Assembly: GCA_040222235.1 (NCBI GenBank)
Contig: JAVKDO010000108.1
Span: forward strand, 1-64,000
Direction of reading: 5' to 3'
Source of the DNA: UBA6059 sp040222235
GTDB lineage: Bacteria; Bacteroidota; Bacteroidia; Cytophagales; Cyclobacteriaceae
Length of the DNA: 64,000 nucleotides
The position numbers were made by a program, and so were the translations under genes. Under the pieces are notes generated by a model. It had not been told where the DNA came from, made no database searches, and was given only the letters and a program-made list of their open reading frames with translations. Of the stretch, positions 44,298 through 53,089 are shown piece after piece; within the stretch, counting starts at the first letter, position 1; each line of letters starts with the position of its first letter.

Positions 44298-45972
44298 AAT
44301 CGGACTGATGTCTTGGACGTTACTCGTTTTCAGCTTTTTGACATTGAGCGAAGCGTTCTCCCAGCCACTGTTAGAAAGTGATCAGGATGGTAATGAGCTT
44401 ATAGAAAATATAATGTACCACTACCGTGAAAAGGATTATGCCAGGGTGGTGACTCTGGTTGACGCTACACTGCAATCAGATGTTGATGCCAATCGTGCTA
44501 GGCTCTATCTCATAAAAGCAGATGCACTCTATTTTTTAAATGACGTACAGGGCTCCCTTGACAATTATCTCCTCACGGTGGACGCGCTTTCCGAGTATTC
44601 ACTGGATACTGTACATCTGATAGAGAGCTATAGCCACACAGGCTTTTGCTATGAATATCTCGGCAGGTATACAGAGGCCATTCCTTACTATCACAAGTCG
44701 CTGGAGATCACTAGAGCAGCCAAAGATTCAGTGGAAATTACCAATCAACTGTCCCATCTAGGGGTACTCTATGGACATATTGGTGAGTATATAAAGGCGA
44801 CCGATTTTTTTAATGAAGCTTATGGTATTGAAATAGCAAGGAAGGACACGACAGGTCTTGGATATGAGTTGGTCAACTTTGGTGATTTGAAGGCGATGAT
44901 CGGCGATTATCAAATGGCCATAGAATACTATAAAGAAGGGTTAGCCATAAAAAAAACACGAGCAGGCAATCATAACACGCGCGCCTTAAGGTTAGGCAAA
45001 CTATCAAAAGCCTATTTGCAAGTAGATGAGATAGATAGCGCCGAAAAATATAGCAGGCTTGCATTGAAAGAGGCCGCAGTATTAAGGGATAGCCTTAGTC
45101 TAGCGAAATTCTGGATCACTCAAACAAGGATATTGACGAGTAAAGGCTTGTACGATCAGGCGCTGGAACTAGGGCAGCTGTGCCATAACTACTTTTTGGA
45201 GGCGAGCGAAGGTGAATACCAAGTGTTATCTGCCTACGCTCTTGTTGAAATATATATGTCCACTGGTGATTTTGATAAGGCAGATGCGTTACTCTCAGAG
45301 GGCCTGGAGTTAGCTAGTCGCAACCAACTACTTGAGGATATGTCGCTCATTTATCAGAAAAAATCTGAACTCTATGAGCAAATGGGAAAGAAAGGTCTTG
45401 CCCTCGATTTTTTACGAAAACATCAAATGATTGATGATTCTGTTAAGCGGGTGGACAAACAGCGGGCAATCTTTGTAGTAGATCAGGAACACAAAGAACG
45501 GCAACAACGGCAGCAAATAGAGCTATTGCAAGCACGAGATCAGGTCATGCACTTACAACTGGAAGAAAGAAGACAAAATATCATCGTCCTATCCATGCTG
45601 GTGATCGCGATTCTGCTGATCAGCATCGCCGTGTATGTGGCCATTCAGAAAAGAAATCAACTCAAAAATCGGCTACTCTCTTCTCAGATCAATGAGCTGA
45701 GACTCCAGATCAAAGGTATAGTGGAGGGCAGCACCGATGAGATGGGCATCACGCAAGAGCGAATCAATGAGACTATCGAAGAGCCCCTATCGGAAAGGGA
45801 ATTCGAAATATTGAGCTTGGCACTGACAGACCTTTCTAACACTGAGATTTCTGAGAAGACTTTCGTATCCGTCAATACCGTTAAGTACCACTTGAAGAAT
45901 ATCTACGACAAACTAGGAGTAAGCAATCGCAAGGAAGCGATGCAGTTTGCATTGAAATCTACTAAGCCCTAG
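44278..45972 (+). CDS. Membrane-spanning TPR sensor-regulator with LuxR-type HTH (second of two)
   Basis: A 564-aa paralogue of the upstream regulator. It has a signal peptide (LVFSFLTLSEAFSQ), TPR repeats (about 40-395), a coiled coil (HKERQQRQQIELLQARD), a TM segment near 433-453 (IIVLSMLVIAILLISIAVYV), and an HTH near 502-560 (SEREFEILSLALTDLSNTEI). The upstream TPR gene stop lies inside its first codons (20-nt overlap), so the two are co-transcribed. An alternative start is the ATG at 44308. The REP palindrome begins 4 bp after its stop codon. Confidence 0.82.
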   Translation: MWLRAHKIGLMSWTLLVFSFLTLSEAFSQPLLESDQDGNELIENIMYHYREKDYARVVTLVDATLQSDVDANRARLYLIKADALYFLNDVQGSLDNYLLTVDALSEYSLDTVHLIESYSHTGFCYEYLGRYTEAIPYYHKSLEITRAAKDSVEITNQLSHLGVLYGHIGEYIKATDFFNEAYGIEIARKDTTGLGYELVNFGDLKAMIGDYQMAIEYYKEGLAIKKTRAGNHNTRALRLGKLSKAYLQVDEIDSAEKYSRLALKEAAVLRDSLSLAKFWITQTRILTSKGLYDQALELGQLCHNYFLEASEGEYQVLSAYALVEIYMSTGDFDKADALLSEGLELASRNQLLEDMSLIYQKKSELYEQMGKKGLALDFLRKHQMIDDSVKRVDKQRAIFVVDQEHKERQQRQQIELLQARDQVMHLQLEERRQNIIVLSMLVIAILLISIAVYVAIQKRNQLKNRLLSSQINELRLQIKGIVEGSTDEMGITQERINETIEEPLSEREFEILSLALTDLSNTEISEKTFVSVNTVKYHLKNIYDKLGVSNRKEAMQFALKSTKP

Positions 45973-45976
45973 GCTT

Positions 45977-46013
45977 ATACCCCTGTTAGGGTTTCAAACC
46001 CTAACAGGGGTAT
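45977..46013. repeat. REP-like palindrome 1
   Basis: A perfect inverted repeat of 37 bp (18 + 1 + 18): ATACCCCTGTTAGGGTTT, C, then its complement. The shared core of all three copies is ACCCCTGTTAGGGTT/AAACCCTAACAGGGGT. It lies between the second TPR regulator gene (4 bp after its stop) and the RAYT gene (12 bp before its ATG). Confidence 0.9.
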
Positions 46014-46025
46014 CGAATACAACAG

Positions 46026-46640
46026 ATGAAACATACCGAACCGCTTGAGCCATCTTCCTACTACCACATTTACAATCGTGGTATTAATGGAGAAGTTCTT
46101 TTCAAAGACGAGGGAAACTACAACTTCTTTTTACAGAAATATGACCATTACATTAGCCCTATCGCCGATACCTATGTCTATTGTCTTATGGGGAATCACT
46201 TTCATTTTCTGATACGAACAAAGGCTGAAGATAAGATCGTATCCTTTTATACCAAGTCGGGTAAAGAAAACAATAAGTCCGTATCTTCTATCATGAGCTA
46301 TCAATTTGCCCATTTCTTTAATGGCTTCACGCAAGCCATCAACAAGCAAAGTAGTCGAACAGGTAAACTGTTAGAGCTTCCCTTTCGCCGTATAGTTGTC
46401 GATGATGATAGCTACTTTTCTAGGCTGGTTTATTATATCCATGCCAACCCTCAACTTCATGGCGTGGTATCCAGCTTCCGATATTATGCCCATTCTTCCT
46501 ATCAGAGCCACTTGAGTACGCAACCGACTAAGCTGATGCGTGATGAGGTGCTGGCATGGTTTGGTGGTCGTGCTGGGTATGAGAAGTTTCATCAAGACAA
46601 TATTGACCTTCAGGAGATCACCAGCCTGACTCTCGAATAG
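46026..46640 (+). CDS. REP-associated tyrosine transposase (RAYT, Y1/IS200-like)
   Basis: A 204-aa Y1_Tnp protein. The HUH motif is GNHFHFLI (H58, H60), and YYIHANP near 136-142 holds the probable catalytic Tyr (Y137). Single-copy TnpA_REP proteins of this kind bind and cut imperfect palindromic REP hairpins. Two palindromes flank the gene at 12 bp upstream and 33 bp downstream, and a third sits 330 bp on, next to a decayed copy of this gene's 3' end. It is a candidate domesticated transposase. No IS200 ends or second ORF are visible. Confidence 0.88.
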   Translation: MKHTEPLEPSSYYHIYNRGINGEVLFKDEGNYNFFLQKYDHYISPIADTYVYCLMGNHFHFLIRTKAEDKIVSFYTKSGKENNKSVSSIMSYQFAHFFNGFTQAINKQSSRTGKLLELPFRRIVVDDDSYFSRLVYYIHANPQLHGVVSSFRYYAHSSYQSHLSTQPTKLMRDEVLAWFGGRAGYEKFHQDNIDLQEITSLTLE

Positions 46641-46673
46641 GCACTCTTTCGCTCGTGCGACTTCTGTGGATCT

Positions 46674-46710
46674 CCACCCCTGTTAGGGTTCTAAACCCTA
46701 ACAGGGGTGG
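46674..46710. repeat. REP-like palindrome 2
   Basis: An inverted repeat of 37 bp with arms CCACCCCTGTTAGGGTT and its complement around the 3-nt loop CTA. Same core as copy 1. It begins 33 bp after the RAYT stop codon. Confidence 0.9.
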
Positions 46711-46863
46711 TAAGCTCTCCGATGCGTGTGGTGTTCATGATTAGTTCGGTTCGTCCGGTAGTATTCTGGATCGCTATGCTCGTCGAAGAGGCTTCCGACA
46801 ACTATCAGGCTCAAGTGGGTATCTGTTTTCCCATGAGAATTGCTTGCCCCATATGCTTGTGTG
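46711..46863. other. Intergenic stretch between REP copy 2 and the RAYT remnant
   Basis: About 150 bp with no supported gene. The first bases after the palindrome, GTAAGCT, match the bases after palindrome 3 (ACAAGCT), which fits a duplicated unit. Confidence 0.5.
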
Positions 46864-46929
46864 GAGTATGAGCAATTTCATCAGGACAATATCGACCTCC
46901 AAGAGAATGATGGCCTGACCCTAGAATAG
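46864..46929 (+). pseudogene. Decayed duplicate of the RAYT 3' end
   Basis: The 22 codons read EYEQFHQDNIDLQEN...LTLE plus stop; the intact RAYT ends GYEKFHQDNIDLQEI...LTLE plus stop, so 16 or more of the residues agree and the stop is in the same place. No start or catalytic region is present. It lies between palindromes 2 and 3, 41 bp before palindrome 3, as the intact gene end lies 33 bp before palindrome 2. Confidence 0.8.
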
Positions 46930-46970
46930 GTGCACTTTCGTTTGGCACCTACTGCCAACCACTCACTACT

Positions 46971-47003
46971 ACCCCTGTTAGGGTTCCAAACCCTAACAGG
47001 GGT
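46971..47003. repeat. REP-like palindrome 3
   Basis: An inverted repeat of 33 bp with arms ACCCCTGTTAGGGTT and AACCCTAACAGGGGT around the 3-nt loop CCA. It ends 142 bp before the first giant BspA-repeat gene. Confidence 0.9.
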
Positions 47004-47040
47004 GACAAGCTATGATTTGATTATCAGGCACTTATAAAAA

Positions 47041-47090
47041 CTACCCACCTGGGTAGGTACAGAACTGACCCACAAGGTCAGGTAGAACCT
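47041..47090. repeat. Run of small hairpins upstream of the BspA-repeat gene
   Basis: Three short inverted repeats stand in a row: CTACCC/GGGTAG (47041-47056), CTGACC/GGTCAG (47065-47081) and AGGT/ACCT (47080-47090). They lie in the 5' region of the next gene. I cannot say whether they are regulatory. Confidence 0.45.
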
Positions 47091-47145
47091 AAGGTCATTC
47101 CCACAACTTCACTGGCATTAATCGCTAATTAAAAATTAATGTTCT

Positions 47146-50100
47146 ATGAAAACCTCTACCCTATTGCGGGGAGTGAGCCAGTGGCTTAATCCCGTGACCT
47201 TAATCTTTCTCTTAGTCCTGTTGCTCATGGCTGGTGCGGCCAGCGCACAAGGCGAGTTTATTACTACCTGGAAAACAGATAATCCTGGGACTTCTGATGA
47301 CAATCAAATTACCATTCCAACAACCGGTACAGGTTACAACTACAACGTTTCCTGGGAGGAAGTAGGTAATGAAGCCGGCAACAACGGAAGCGAGCCGGCT
47401 GGACAGACCGGTAATTACACGATTACCTTTGCCAGTGCCGGCACATATCGCATTTCTATAAGCGGAGATTTCCCTAGAATTTTTTTTAGTGGGACTGGTG
47501 ACAGACAGAAGATATTGACTATCGAGCAATGGGGTGATATCAGCTGGACGACCATGTCAAGGGCCTTTCAGGGGTGTTCTGAGCTTACCTACAACGCTAC
47601 TGACGCACCAGATTTAACAGGTGTATCCGGCATGGACTTCATGTTTTTTAGCGCTACTTCCTTTGATGGAGATCTCAACACTTGGGATGTGAGTAGTGTG
47701 GTAAATATGGCTTCTATGTTTAACGGTGCGATAGCTTTTGACGGGAATATTACCAGCTGGGAAGTCGGTAACATCACTGATATGTCGGGTATGTTTCGCT
47801 TTTCAGCCTTCAACCGAGATATATCCGGCTGGGATGTTTCCAATGTCACTGACATGTCAGCGATGTTTGACATCAACACCGTTTTCAATCATGACATTTC
47901 AGGTTGGAATGTCTCTAAGGTCGAAAACATGAGTGCCATGTTTTCCAGAGCCTCGGCGTTTAACCGAGATATAGGTAACTGGGAAGTAGGTAATGTCACT
48001 GATATGGAGGATATGTTCGCAGAAGCGACAGCATTTAGCTTCGACTTAAACGCCTGGGATGTGAGTAAGGTGACCGACATGAAAGCTATGTTTTTTGGGG
48101 CCAATGCTTTCAACCACGACCTCAATAGCTGGGATGTAAGCAGTGTCACGAGGATGTTCAATATGTTTTCAAGAAACACGGCTTTCAATGGAGCTATTGG
48201 AAGCTGGGATGTGAGCAGCGTACAGAACTTCAACTCGATGTTTGGATTGGCCTCATCATTTGATCAAGACCTCTCTGGATGGAACATCTCTTCTGCCACG
48301 GATATGGGCTCCATGTTTTTTAACGGTAATTTATCAAAAGCCAACTATGATAAAATACTTGAGGGCTGGTCACAATTGACCTTACAGAACGATGTGGACT
48401 TTGGTGCAAATGGCATTACTTACTGCGTAGGAGCCGCTGCACGCCAATCGATTATTGACAAATACGGTTGGACTTTTACTGACGGAGGTGAAAACTGCCT
48501 GCCTTTTATTACCACTTGGAAAACAGACAATCCTGGAACTTCAGAAAACAATCAAATAACGATTCCAGCTTTTGCAGGCAATAGTCCCATTTTTGATATA
48601 GACTGGGGCGATGGAAGTACAGATCTTTCTGCCTCAGGGCCAATGACCCACACTTATGCTGCTCCGGGCACATATACGGTTTCTATTTCAGGGAAATTTG
48701 TAGGGTTCAATTTTAATGATGCTGGTGATAAAGACAAACTACTTACTGTGGAACAGTGGGGAGACATCAATACCTGGAGAATTATATCCTTTCGAGGCTG
48801 CTCCAATTTTCAAATTGTAGCAGAGGATGCTCCAAATCTCTCAGCAGCAACCACCTTAAGTTCCTCCTTTGAGGATTGTCCCAATTTTGATAGTGATATT
48901 GGCCATTGGAACACTTCGAATATTCAGACAATGCAAGACATGTTCAAAGGTGCTACTTCTTTCAACCAGGACATTAATTCATGGGATGTGAGCAAGGTCT
49001 CTAATATGAGAGAGATGTTTAGAGGTGCATCATCATTTAATCAGGACCTAAACGATTGGGATGTTAGCAAAGTCACTAATATGTTTTGGATGTTCACTTT
49101 TGCCTCTGATTTTAATGGACAGGTTGGCAACTGGGATGTGAGCATGGTTGATGACATGCAAAACATGTTTCGTGGTACCTCATTCAATCAAGATATAAGT
49201 CAATGGAATTTCGGTGGCTCCCCTACTATATTGGGAATGTTTGGTTTTTCACCTTTCAATCAAGACATCAGTTCCTGGGATGTGAGTGAGATTACAGGGT
49301 TTAACAAAATGTTTGCAGATACACCATTTAATCAAGACATCAGCTCTTGGGACGTTTCAAGTGCCATCTCATTTGACGGAATGTTTGAGAATGCAACTGC
49401 ATTCAATCAAGATATTAGTGGTTGGACTTTTCCAGTTGCAACCAATTTGGGTCAAATGTTTGATGGAGCTTCTTCATTCAATCAGGATTTGAGTGATTGG
49501 GATGTCTCCAATATTACCGCTATGTTCAACGTGTTTGACAACAGTGGTTTATCAAAAGCTAATTATGATAACACCCTTCAAGCATGGTCCCAGCAAGCAC
49601 TCCAAAGTGATCTGGAATTTGGCGCTGCTGGAATTGAGTATTGTGGAGGAGCAACAGCCCGTCAATTCATAATTGATAACTTCAACTGGACCTTTGTCGA
49701 TGGTGGTGAGAATTGTATTATCAATATCCCAGATGCTAATTTTAAAGCTGCACTTTTGGCTAATGCCAGTATCAACACTACGATTGATGGCGACATTACT
49801 ATTCAGGAGGCAGAAGCTTTCTCAGGCAAGATACTGGTCAACAGTGCTGATGGCATAGTCGCAGAGCTGACAGGTATAGAACACTTCTCAAACCTGGAAG
49901 AGCTCCAAATGATTAGTCATGAGATCAGTGAATTTGATGCCACTAATCATCCCAAGTTGAGGAATATCACCCTCCCCGGAAACAATCTATCCGAAATCGA
50001 TATTTCAACTAACCCGAACTTGACATTCGTCAATCTTGACAATAATGACATAGCCTCGATCAATGTTGACAACAATGTTAATATCAGAGACCTCAAGCTG

Positions 50101-52914
50101 AATAATAATCTCCTGACGCAGATAGATGTGACGAAGCTCACATTGCTGACTGAATTGACCCTTGGTGACAATGACTTATCAGAAATAGATGTTACGCAGA
50201 ACCCTGATTTGGTCATCCTTGACGGCTATCGCAATGATCTGAGCGCCATTGATATTAGCCAGAATACAGCGCTCAAATATTTAAACTTCTTTGGAAGTGG
50301 CCTCACCTCAATTGATGTCAGCGATCAACCCGATTTGTTGAAACTTTCTATCGGCGATAATCAAATCACAACTCTTGATCTGTCAGTGAATGTGAAGCTT
50401 GAAGATTTGAGAGTGAACAATACTCAATTGACCACATTGGATTTATCTGTCAATGATAAGCTCGAAGTATTGTTGGCTCAGAATAACAGTTTGAATTCAC
50501 TCAACTTGGCCAATGGCAACAATAGCGCCATCACATCGATCAACATCACTGACAACTCAAGCCTTACTTGCATCACCGTAGATGATATTGCCTATGCAGA
50601 AGCCAACTTCACCAATATTGACGATGTTGCCAACTTTAGCTTGGATTGTAGTAATGTCGCTACGGACATCACTGACTTTAGTCTTACTGAGCAGGTAGCC
50701 CCGGCTCTGATTGATGCGACGGCCCATACAGTCTTGTTGGAAGTTCCTGTTGACACAGACCTGTCAAGTCTGACACCTACTATTACAATATCCGGAGGTG
50801 CCACTATCGATCCTGAGACAGCCGTGGCGCAGGATTTCGCTTCGGTAGTTGCCTATACTGTCACAGCCCAAAACCCAAGTGTCAGTCAAGAATGGCTAGT
50901 CACTATACGTGAAGAGAATAATGCACCAACGGCCATAGAGCTTGATAACAACACTATCACAGAAGGAAACACTATTGGGGCAATCGTCGGAGGATTCGCA
51001 ACCACTGATCTCAACGTTGAAGATACACACACCTACAGTTTGGTGGCGGGCGAGGGTGATACGGACAATGCAGTCTTTGACATTTCAGGAAGCAACTTGG
51101 TAGCTAATGCTGTCTTCAACTTCGACACCCAAAGTTCATATAGCATTAGAATTCGTTCTGACGATGGTGAGGGCGGCTCCTTCGAAGAGCAATTTACCAT
51201 CTCCATCCTCGACTTTACCAAGTCCAATCAGACCATCACTTTCTCAGCCATTGCTGATAAGACCTACGGAGATGATCGCTTCGACCTTGCCGCCACCACT
51301 ACTTCCGGGCTAGCCGTGAGCTACACCATTACCAGAGGAGACGATCTCGTGTCCCTATCAGGAAATCGTCTGACCATTGAGGGTGCTGGCGAGATCACCG
51401 TCAGGGCCGACCAGGCAGGTAACGCCACATTTAACCCAGCCTCTTCGGTGCAGAGAAGCTTTACGATTGATCCGGCGGCCATTACAGTTACAGCCGAGAA
51501 TAAGCAAATGACATACGGTGGAGAGCTTCCTGCGCTTACCGCCACCTATACAGGATTTGTGGACAATGAGGATGCTACTGACCTCACCACAGCACCTACT
51601 ATTATTACCACAGCAACAGCAACCAGTAACGTCGGGGACTTTGCCATTACGGCCAGCAATGCCGAAGCGGATAACTACACTTTCACTTATGTGCCAGGTA
51701 CGCTAAGTATAGGCAAAGCTCCCTTGACGGTTACTGCCGATGATCAAATGATGCTGTATGGTGCCGACGTACCGTCTCTTACTGTGGCGTATGACGGCTT
51801 TGTCAACGGAGACAATGAAGACGACCTCTCCACTCTGCCAGTAGCATCTACCACGGGGAGCAATACCTCGGCCGTCGGTGAGTACCTCATTGCGGTAGCT
51901 GAGGCAGTGTCTGTTAACTATGAGATCACTTATGCGTCTGGTAAGCTGACTATTACATCGGCTATGCTGACCATCACAGCAGATGATCAGTCGATGGTCT
52001 ATGGTAGTGAGGTACCCCAATTGACCTACACAATAGATGGGTTTATAGGCGGAGATGACGCATCTATACTTACCACAGCGCCTACCGTCAATACTACTGC
52101 TACGAGTCAGAGTAGCGTAGGGAGCTACGGTATCGCTGTATCCGCTGCTGTCGCTCCTAACTACGAGGTGGAGTATGTAGACGGCAACCTTGAGATTGGT
52201 AAAGCCACCCTGCTGGCTCAGGCTGATGCACAATCAATCACGTTTGGGGATGAGCTGCCCGAGCTGACCTATAGCCTGAGTGGGTTTGTGAATGGTGATG
52301 ATGCCTCATCAATCGATCAACTGCCATCGGCGACCAGTTCCATCAACAGAGAGAGCAATGCCGGTACTTATACCATCACTATCTCAGGAGGCAGTGATGA
52401 TAACTATGACTTCTCTTATGAAAATGCTGAACTCGTGGTGGCGAAAGCCATGGCACAGATTATCGTAGGAGAACTGGAGTTTACAGCGGACGGCTTTCCA
52501 AAACTGCCTGAGATTACTACTGACCCGGCTGGGCTGGAAGTCGAGGTGAGCATCAATGAAGGAAAAGATGCCCCTACGGAACCCGGTGTTTACGAAGTAG
52601 TCATCACCATCATCGACCCCAACTTTGAGGGTCGAGTGTCGGGAACCTTGATCATCAATGAACTCGTGTCGGGAATTGAAAAAAGAGACTTACCGTCTGT
52701 ATTCCCCAATCCAACGCGCGACCTCTTTACGGTAGGTCAGGAAGCCACAAAGATCGACCGGCTCGTATTGTTTGACTTGGACGGCAGAAGGAGGAAGGAA
52801 GTAGAGTACACCAATCAAATCAATGTCTCTGATCAGCGCGCCGGAGTTTATTTGCTCTGGATCCACGAAACTGACGGTACGGCTACTTACCAGAAAGTGA
52901 TCAAACGAGATTAG
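47146..52914 (+). CDS. Giant BspA-repeat surface protein with LRR and MBG domains and type IX sorting tail
   Basis: A 1922-aa secreted protein. A signal peptide (VLLLMAGAASAQ) is followed by two modules beginning FITTWKTDNPG (residues 37 and 453), each with a PKD-like sandwich and nine BspA/DUF285 repeats of about 24 residues with the pattern SWDVSxVTDMxxMF. Then come an LRR array (about 860-1145), a cadherin-like domain (about 1260-1360), a strand domain near 1363 and four MBG-type repeats (about 1445-1770). The final 75 residues (FPNPTRDLFTVG, then DQRAGVYLLWI) form a type IX type A sorting domain. Exported to the surface; likely adhesin. Confidence 0.9.
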   Translation: MKTSTLLRGVSQWLNPVTLIFLLVLLLMAGAASAQGEFITTWKTDNPGTSDDNQITIPTTGTGYNYNVSWEEVGNEAGNNGSEPAGQTGNYTITFASAGTYRISISGDFPRIFFSGTGDRQKILTIEQWGDISWTTMSRAFQGCSELTYNATDAPDLTGVSGMDFMFFSATSFDGDLNTWDVSSVVNMASMFNGAIAFDGNITSWEVGNITDMSGMFRFSAFNRDISGWDVSNVTDMSAMFDINTVFNHDISGWNVSKVENMSAMFSRASAFNRDIGNWEVGNVTDMEDMFAEATAFSFDLNAWDVSKVTDMKAMFFGANAFNHDLNSWDVSSVTRMFNMFSRNTAFNGAIGSWDVSSVQNFNSMFGLASSFDQDLSGWNISSATDMGSMFFNGNLSKANYDKILEGWSQLTLQNDVDFGANGITYCVGAAARQSIIDKYGWTFTDGGENCLPFITTWKTDNPGTSENNQITIPAFAGNSPIFDIDWGDGSTDLSASGPMTHTYAAPGTYTVSISGKFVGFNFNDAGDKDKLLTVEQWGDINTWRIISFRGCSNFQIVAEDAPNLSAATTLSSSFEDCPNFDSDIGHWNTSNIQTMQDMFKGATSFNQDINSWDVSKVSNMREMFRGASSFNQDLNDWDVSKVTNMFWMFTFASDFNGQVGNWDVSMVDDMQNMFRGTSFNQDISQWNFGGSPTILGMFGFSPFNQDISSWDVSEITGFNKMFADTPFNQDISSWDVSSAISFDGMFENATAFNQDISGWTFPVATNLGQMFDGASSFNQDLSDWDVSNITAMFNVFDNSGLSKANYDNTLQAWSQQALQSDLEFGAAGIEYCGGATARQFIIDNFNWTFVDGGENCIINIPDANFKAALLANASINTTIDGDITIQEAEAFSGKILVNSADGIVAELTGIEHFSNLEELQMISHEISEFDATNHPKLRNITLPGNNLSEIDISTNPNLTFVNLDNNDIASINVDNNVNIRDLKLNNNLLTQIDVTKLTLLTELTLGDNDLSEIDVTQNPDLVILDGYRNDLSAIDISQNTALKYLNFFGSGLTSIDVSDQPDLLKLSIGDNQITTLDLSVNVKLEDLRVNNTQLTTLDLSVNDKLEVLLAQNNSLNSLNLANGNNSAITSINITDNSSLTCITVDDIAYAEANFTNIDDVANFSLDCSNVATDITDFSLTEQVAPALIDATAHTVLLEVPVDTDLSSLTPTITISGGATIDPETAVAQDFASVVAYTVTAQNPSVSQEWLVTIREENNAPTAIELDNNTITEGNTIGAIVGGFATTDLNVEDTHTYSLVAGEGDTDNAVFDISGSNLVANAVFNFDTQSSYSIRIRSDDGEGGSFEEQFTISILDFTKSNQTITFSAIADKTYGDDRFDLAATTTSGLAVSYTITRGDDLVSLSGNRLTIEGAGEITVRADQAGNATFNPASSVQRSFTIDPAAITVTAENKQMTYGGELPALTATYTGFVDNEDATDLTTAPTIITTATATSNVGDFAITASNAEADNYTFTYVPGTLSIGKAPLTVTADDQMMLYGADVPSLTVAYDGFVNGDNEDDLSTLPVASTTGSNTSAVGEYLIAVAEAVSVNYEITYASGKLTITSAMLTITADDQSMVYGSEVPQLTYTIDGFIGGDDASILTTAPTVNTTATSQSSVGSYGIAVSAAVAPNYEVEYVDGNLEIGKATLLAQADAQSITFGDELPELTYSLSGFVNGDDASSIDQLPSATSSINRESNAGTYTITISGGSDDNYDFSYENAELVVAKAMAQIIVGELEFTADGFPKLPEITTDPAGLEVEVSINEGKDAPTEPGVYEVVITIIDPNFEGRVSGTLIINELVSGIEKRDLPSVFPNPTRDLFTVGQEATKIDRLVLFDLDGRRRKEVEYTNQINVSDQRAGVYLLWIHETDGTATYQKVIKRD
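47256..49722 (+). repeat. Two tandem PKD/BspA modules in the first giant protein
   Basis: Module 1 runs from about 47256 to 48504 and module 2 from about 48505 to 49722. Each has a FITTW start, a DWGDGS/THTY PKD-like part (degenerate in module 1), nine repeats with a period near 72-75 nt, and a cap with LSKANYD and a Cys-containing end (YC.GAAARQ). Confidence 0.8.
51478..52446 (+). repeat. Four MBG-like repeats
   Basis: Repeats of about 80 residues start near 51478, 51718, 51960 and 52207, each opening TVTADDQxMxYGxxxPxLTxxxxGFVxGD and closing xNYxxxYxxGxLxI. They are fibronectin-like stalk domains between the repeat modules and the sorting tail. Confidence 0.75.
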
Positions 52915-52948
52915 ACGAGCTCATCATTCCTCGGAATGAATTAGCGAT

Positions 52949-52984
52949 GGGGCACTTGCTGAGAAGTAAGTGCCCTTGTTTTTT
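52949..52984 (+). terminator. Terminator after the first BspA-repeat gene
   Basis: Stem GGGCACTT/AAGTGCCC with a short loop, followed by TTGTTTTTT. Its sequence is nearly the same as the one after the second BspA-repeat gene. Confidence 0.85.
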
Positions 52985-53089
52985 AGTGTAGTTGCCACAG
53001 GATTTTCCTCCGAACAGAAAATATTTCATACAACTGTTTGTTATATTGGAATGGTGGCGTTACTTTAATAGAAAAAATAAGTCAATATT

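Noticed and set aside
45977..46013. The REP palindromes as plain rho-independent terminators
   Set aside because: None of the three copies is followed by a T-run, and they recur with the transposase. They may still slow RNA decay.
46731..46860. A longer remnant of RAYT before the 22-codon tail
   Set aside because: I could not align the bases upstream of 46864 with the intact gene beyond chance.
47589..48233. Two long antisense frames under the BspA repeats
   Set aside because: They repeat every 72-75 nt like the sense repeats and contain no features of a protein family.
51703..52233. A 176-codon antisense frame across the MBG repeats
   Set aside because: It mirrors the repeats of the giant gene on the opposite strand, has no signal or domain, and is best explained as a shadow of the repeat codon pattern.
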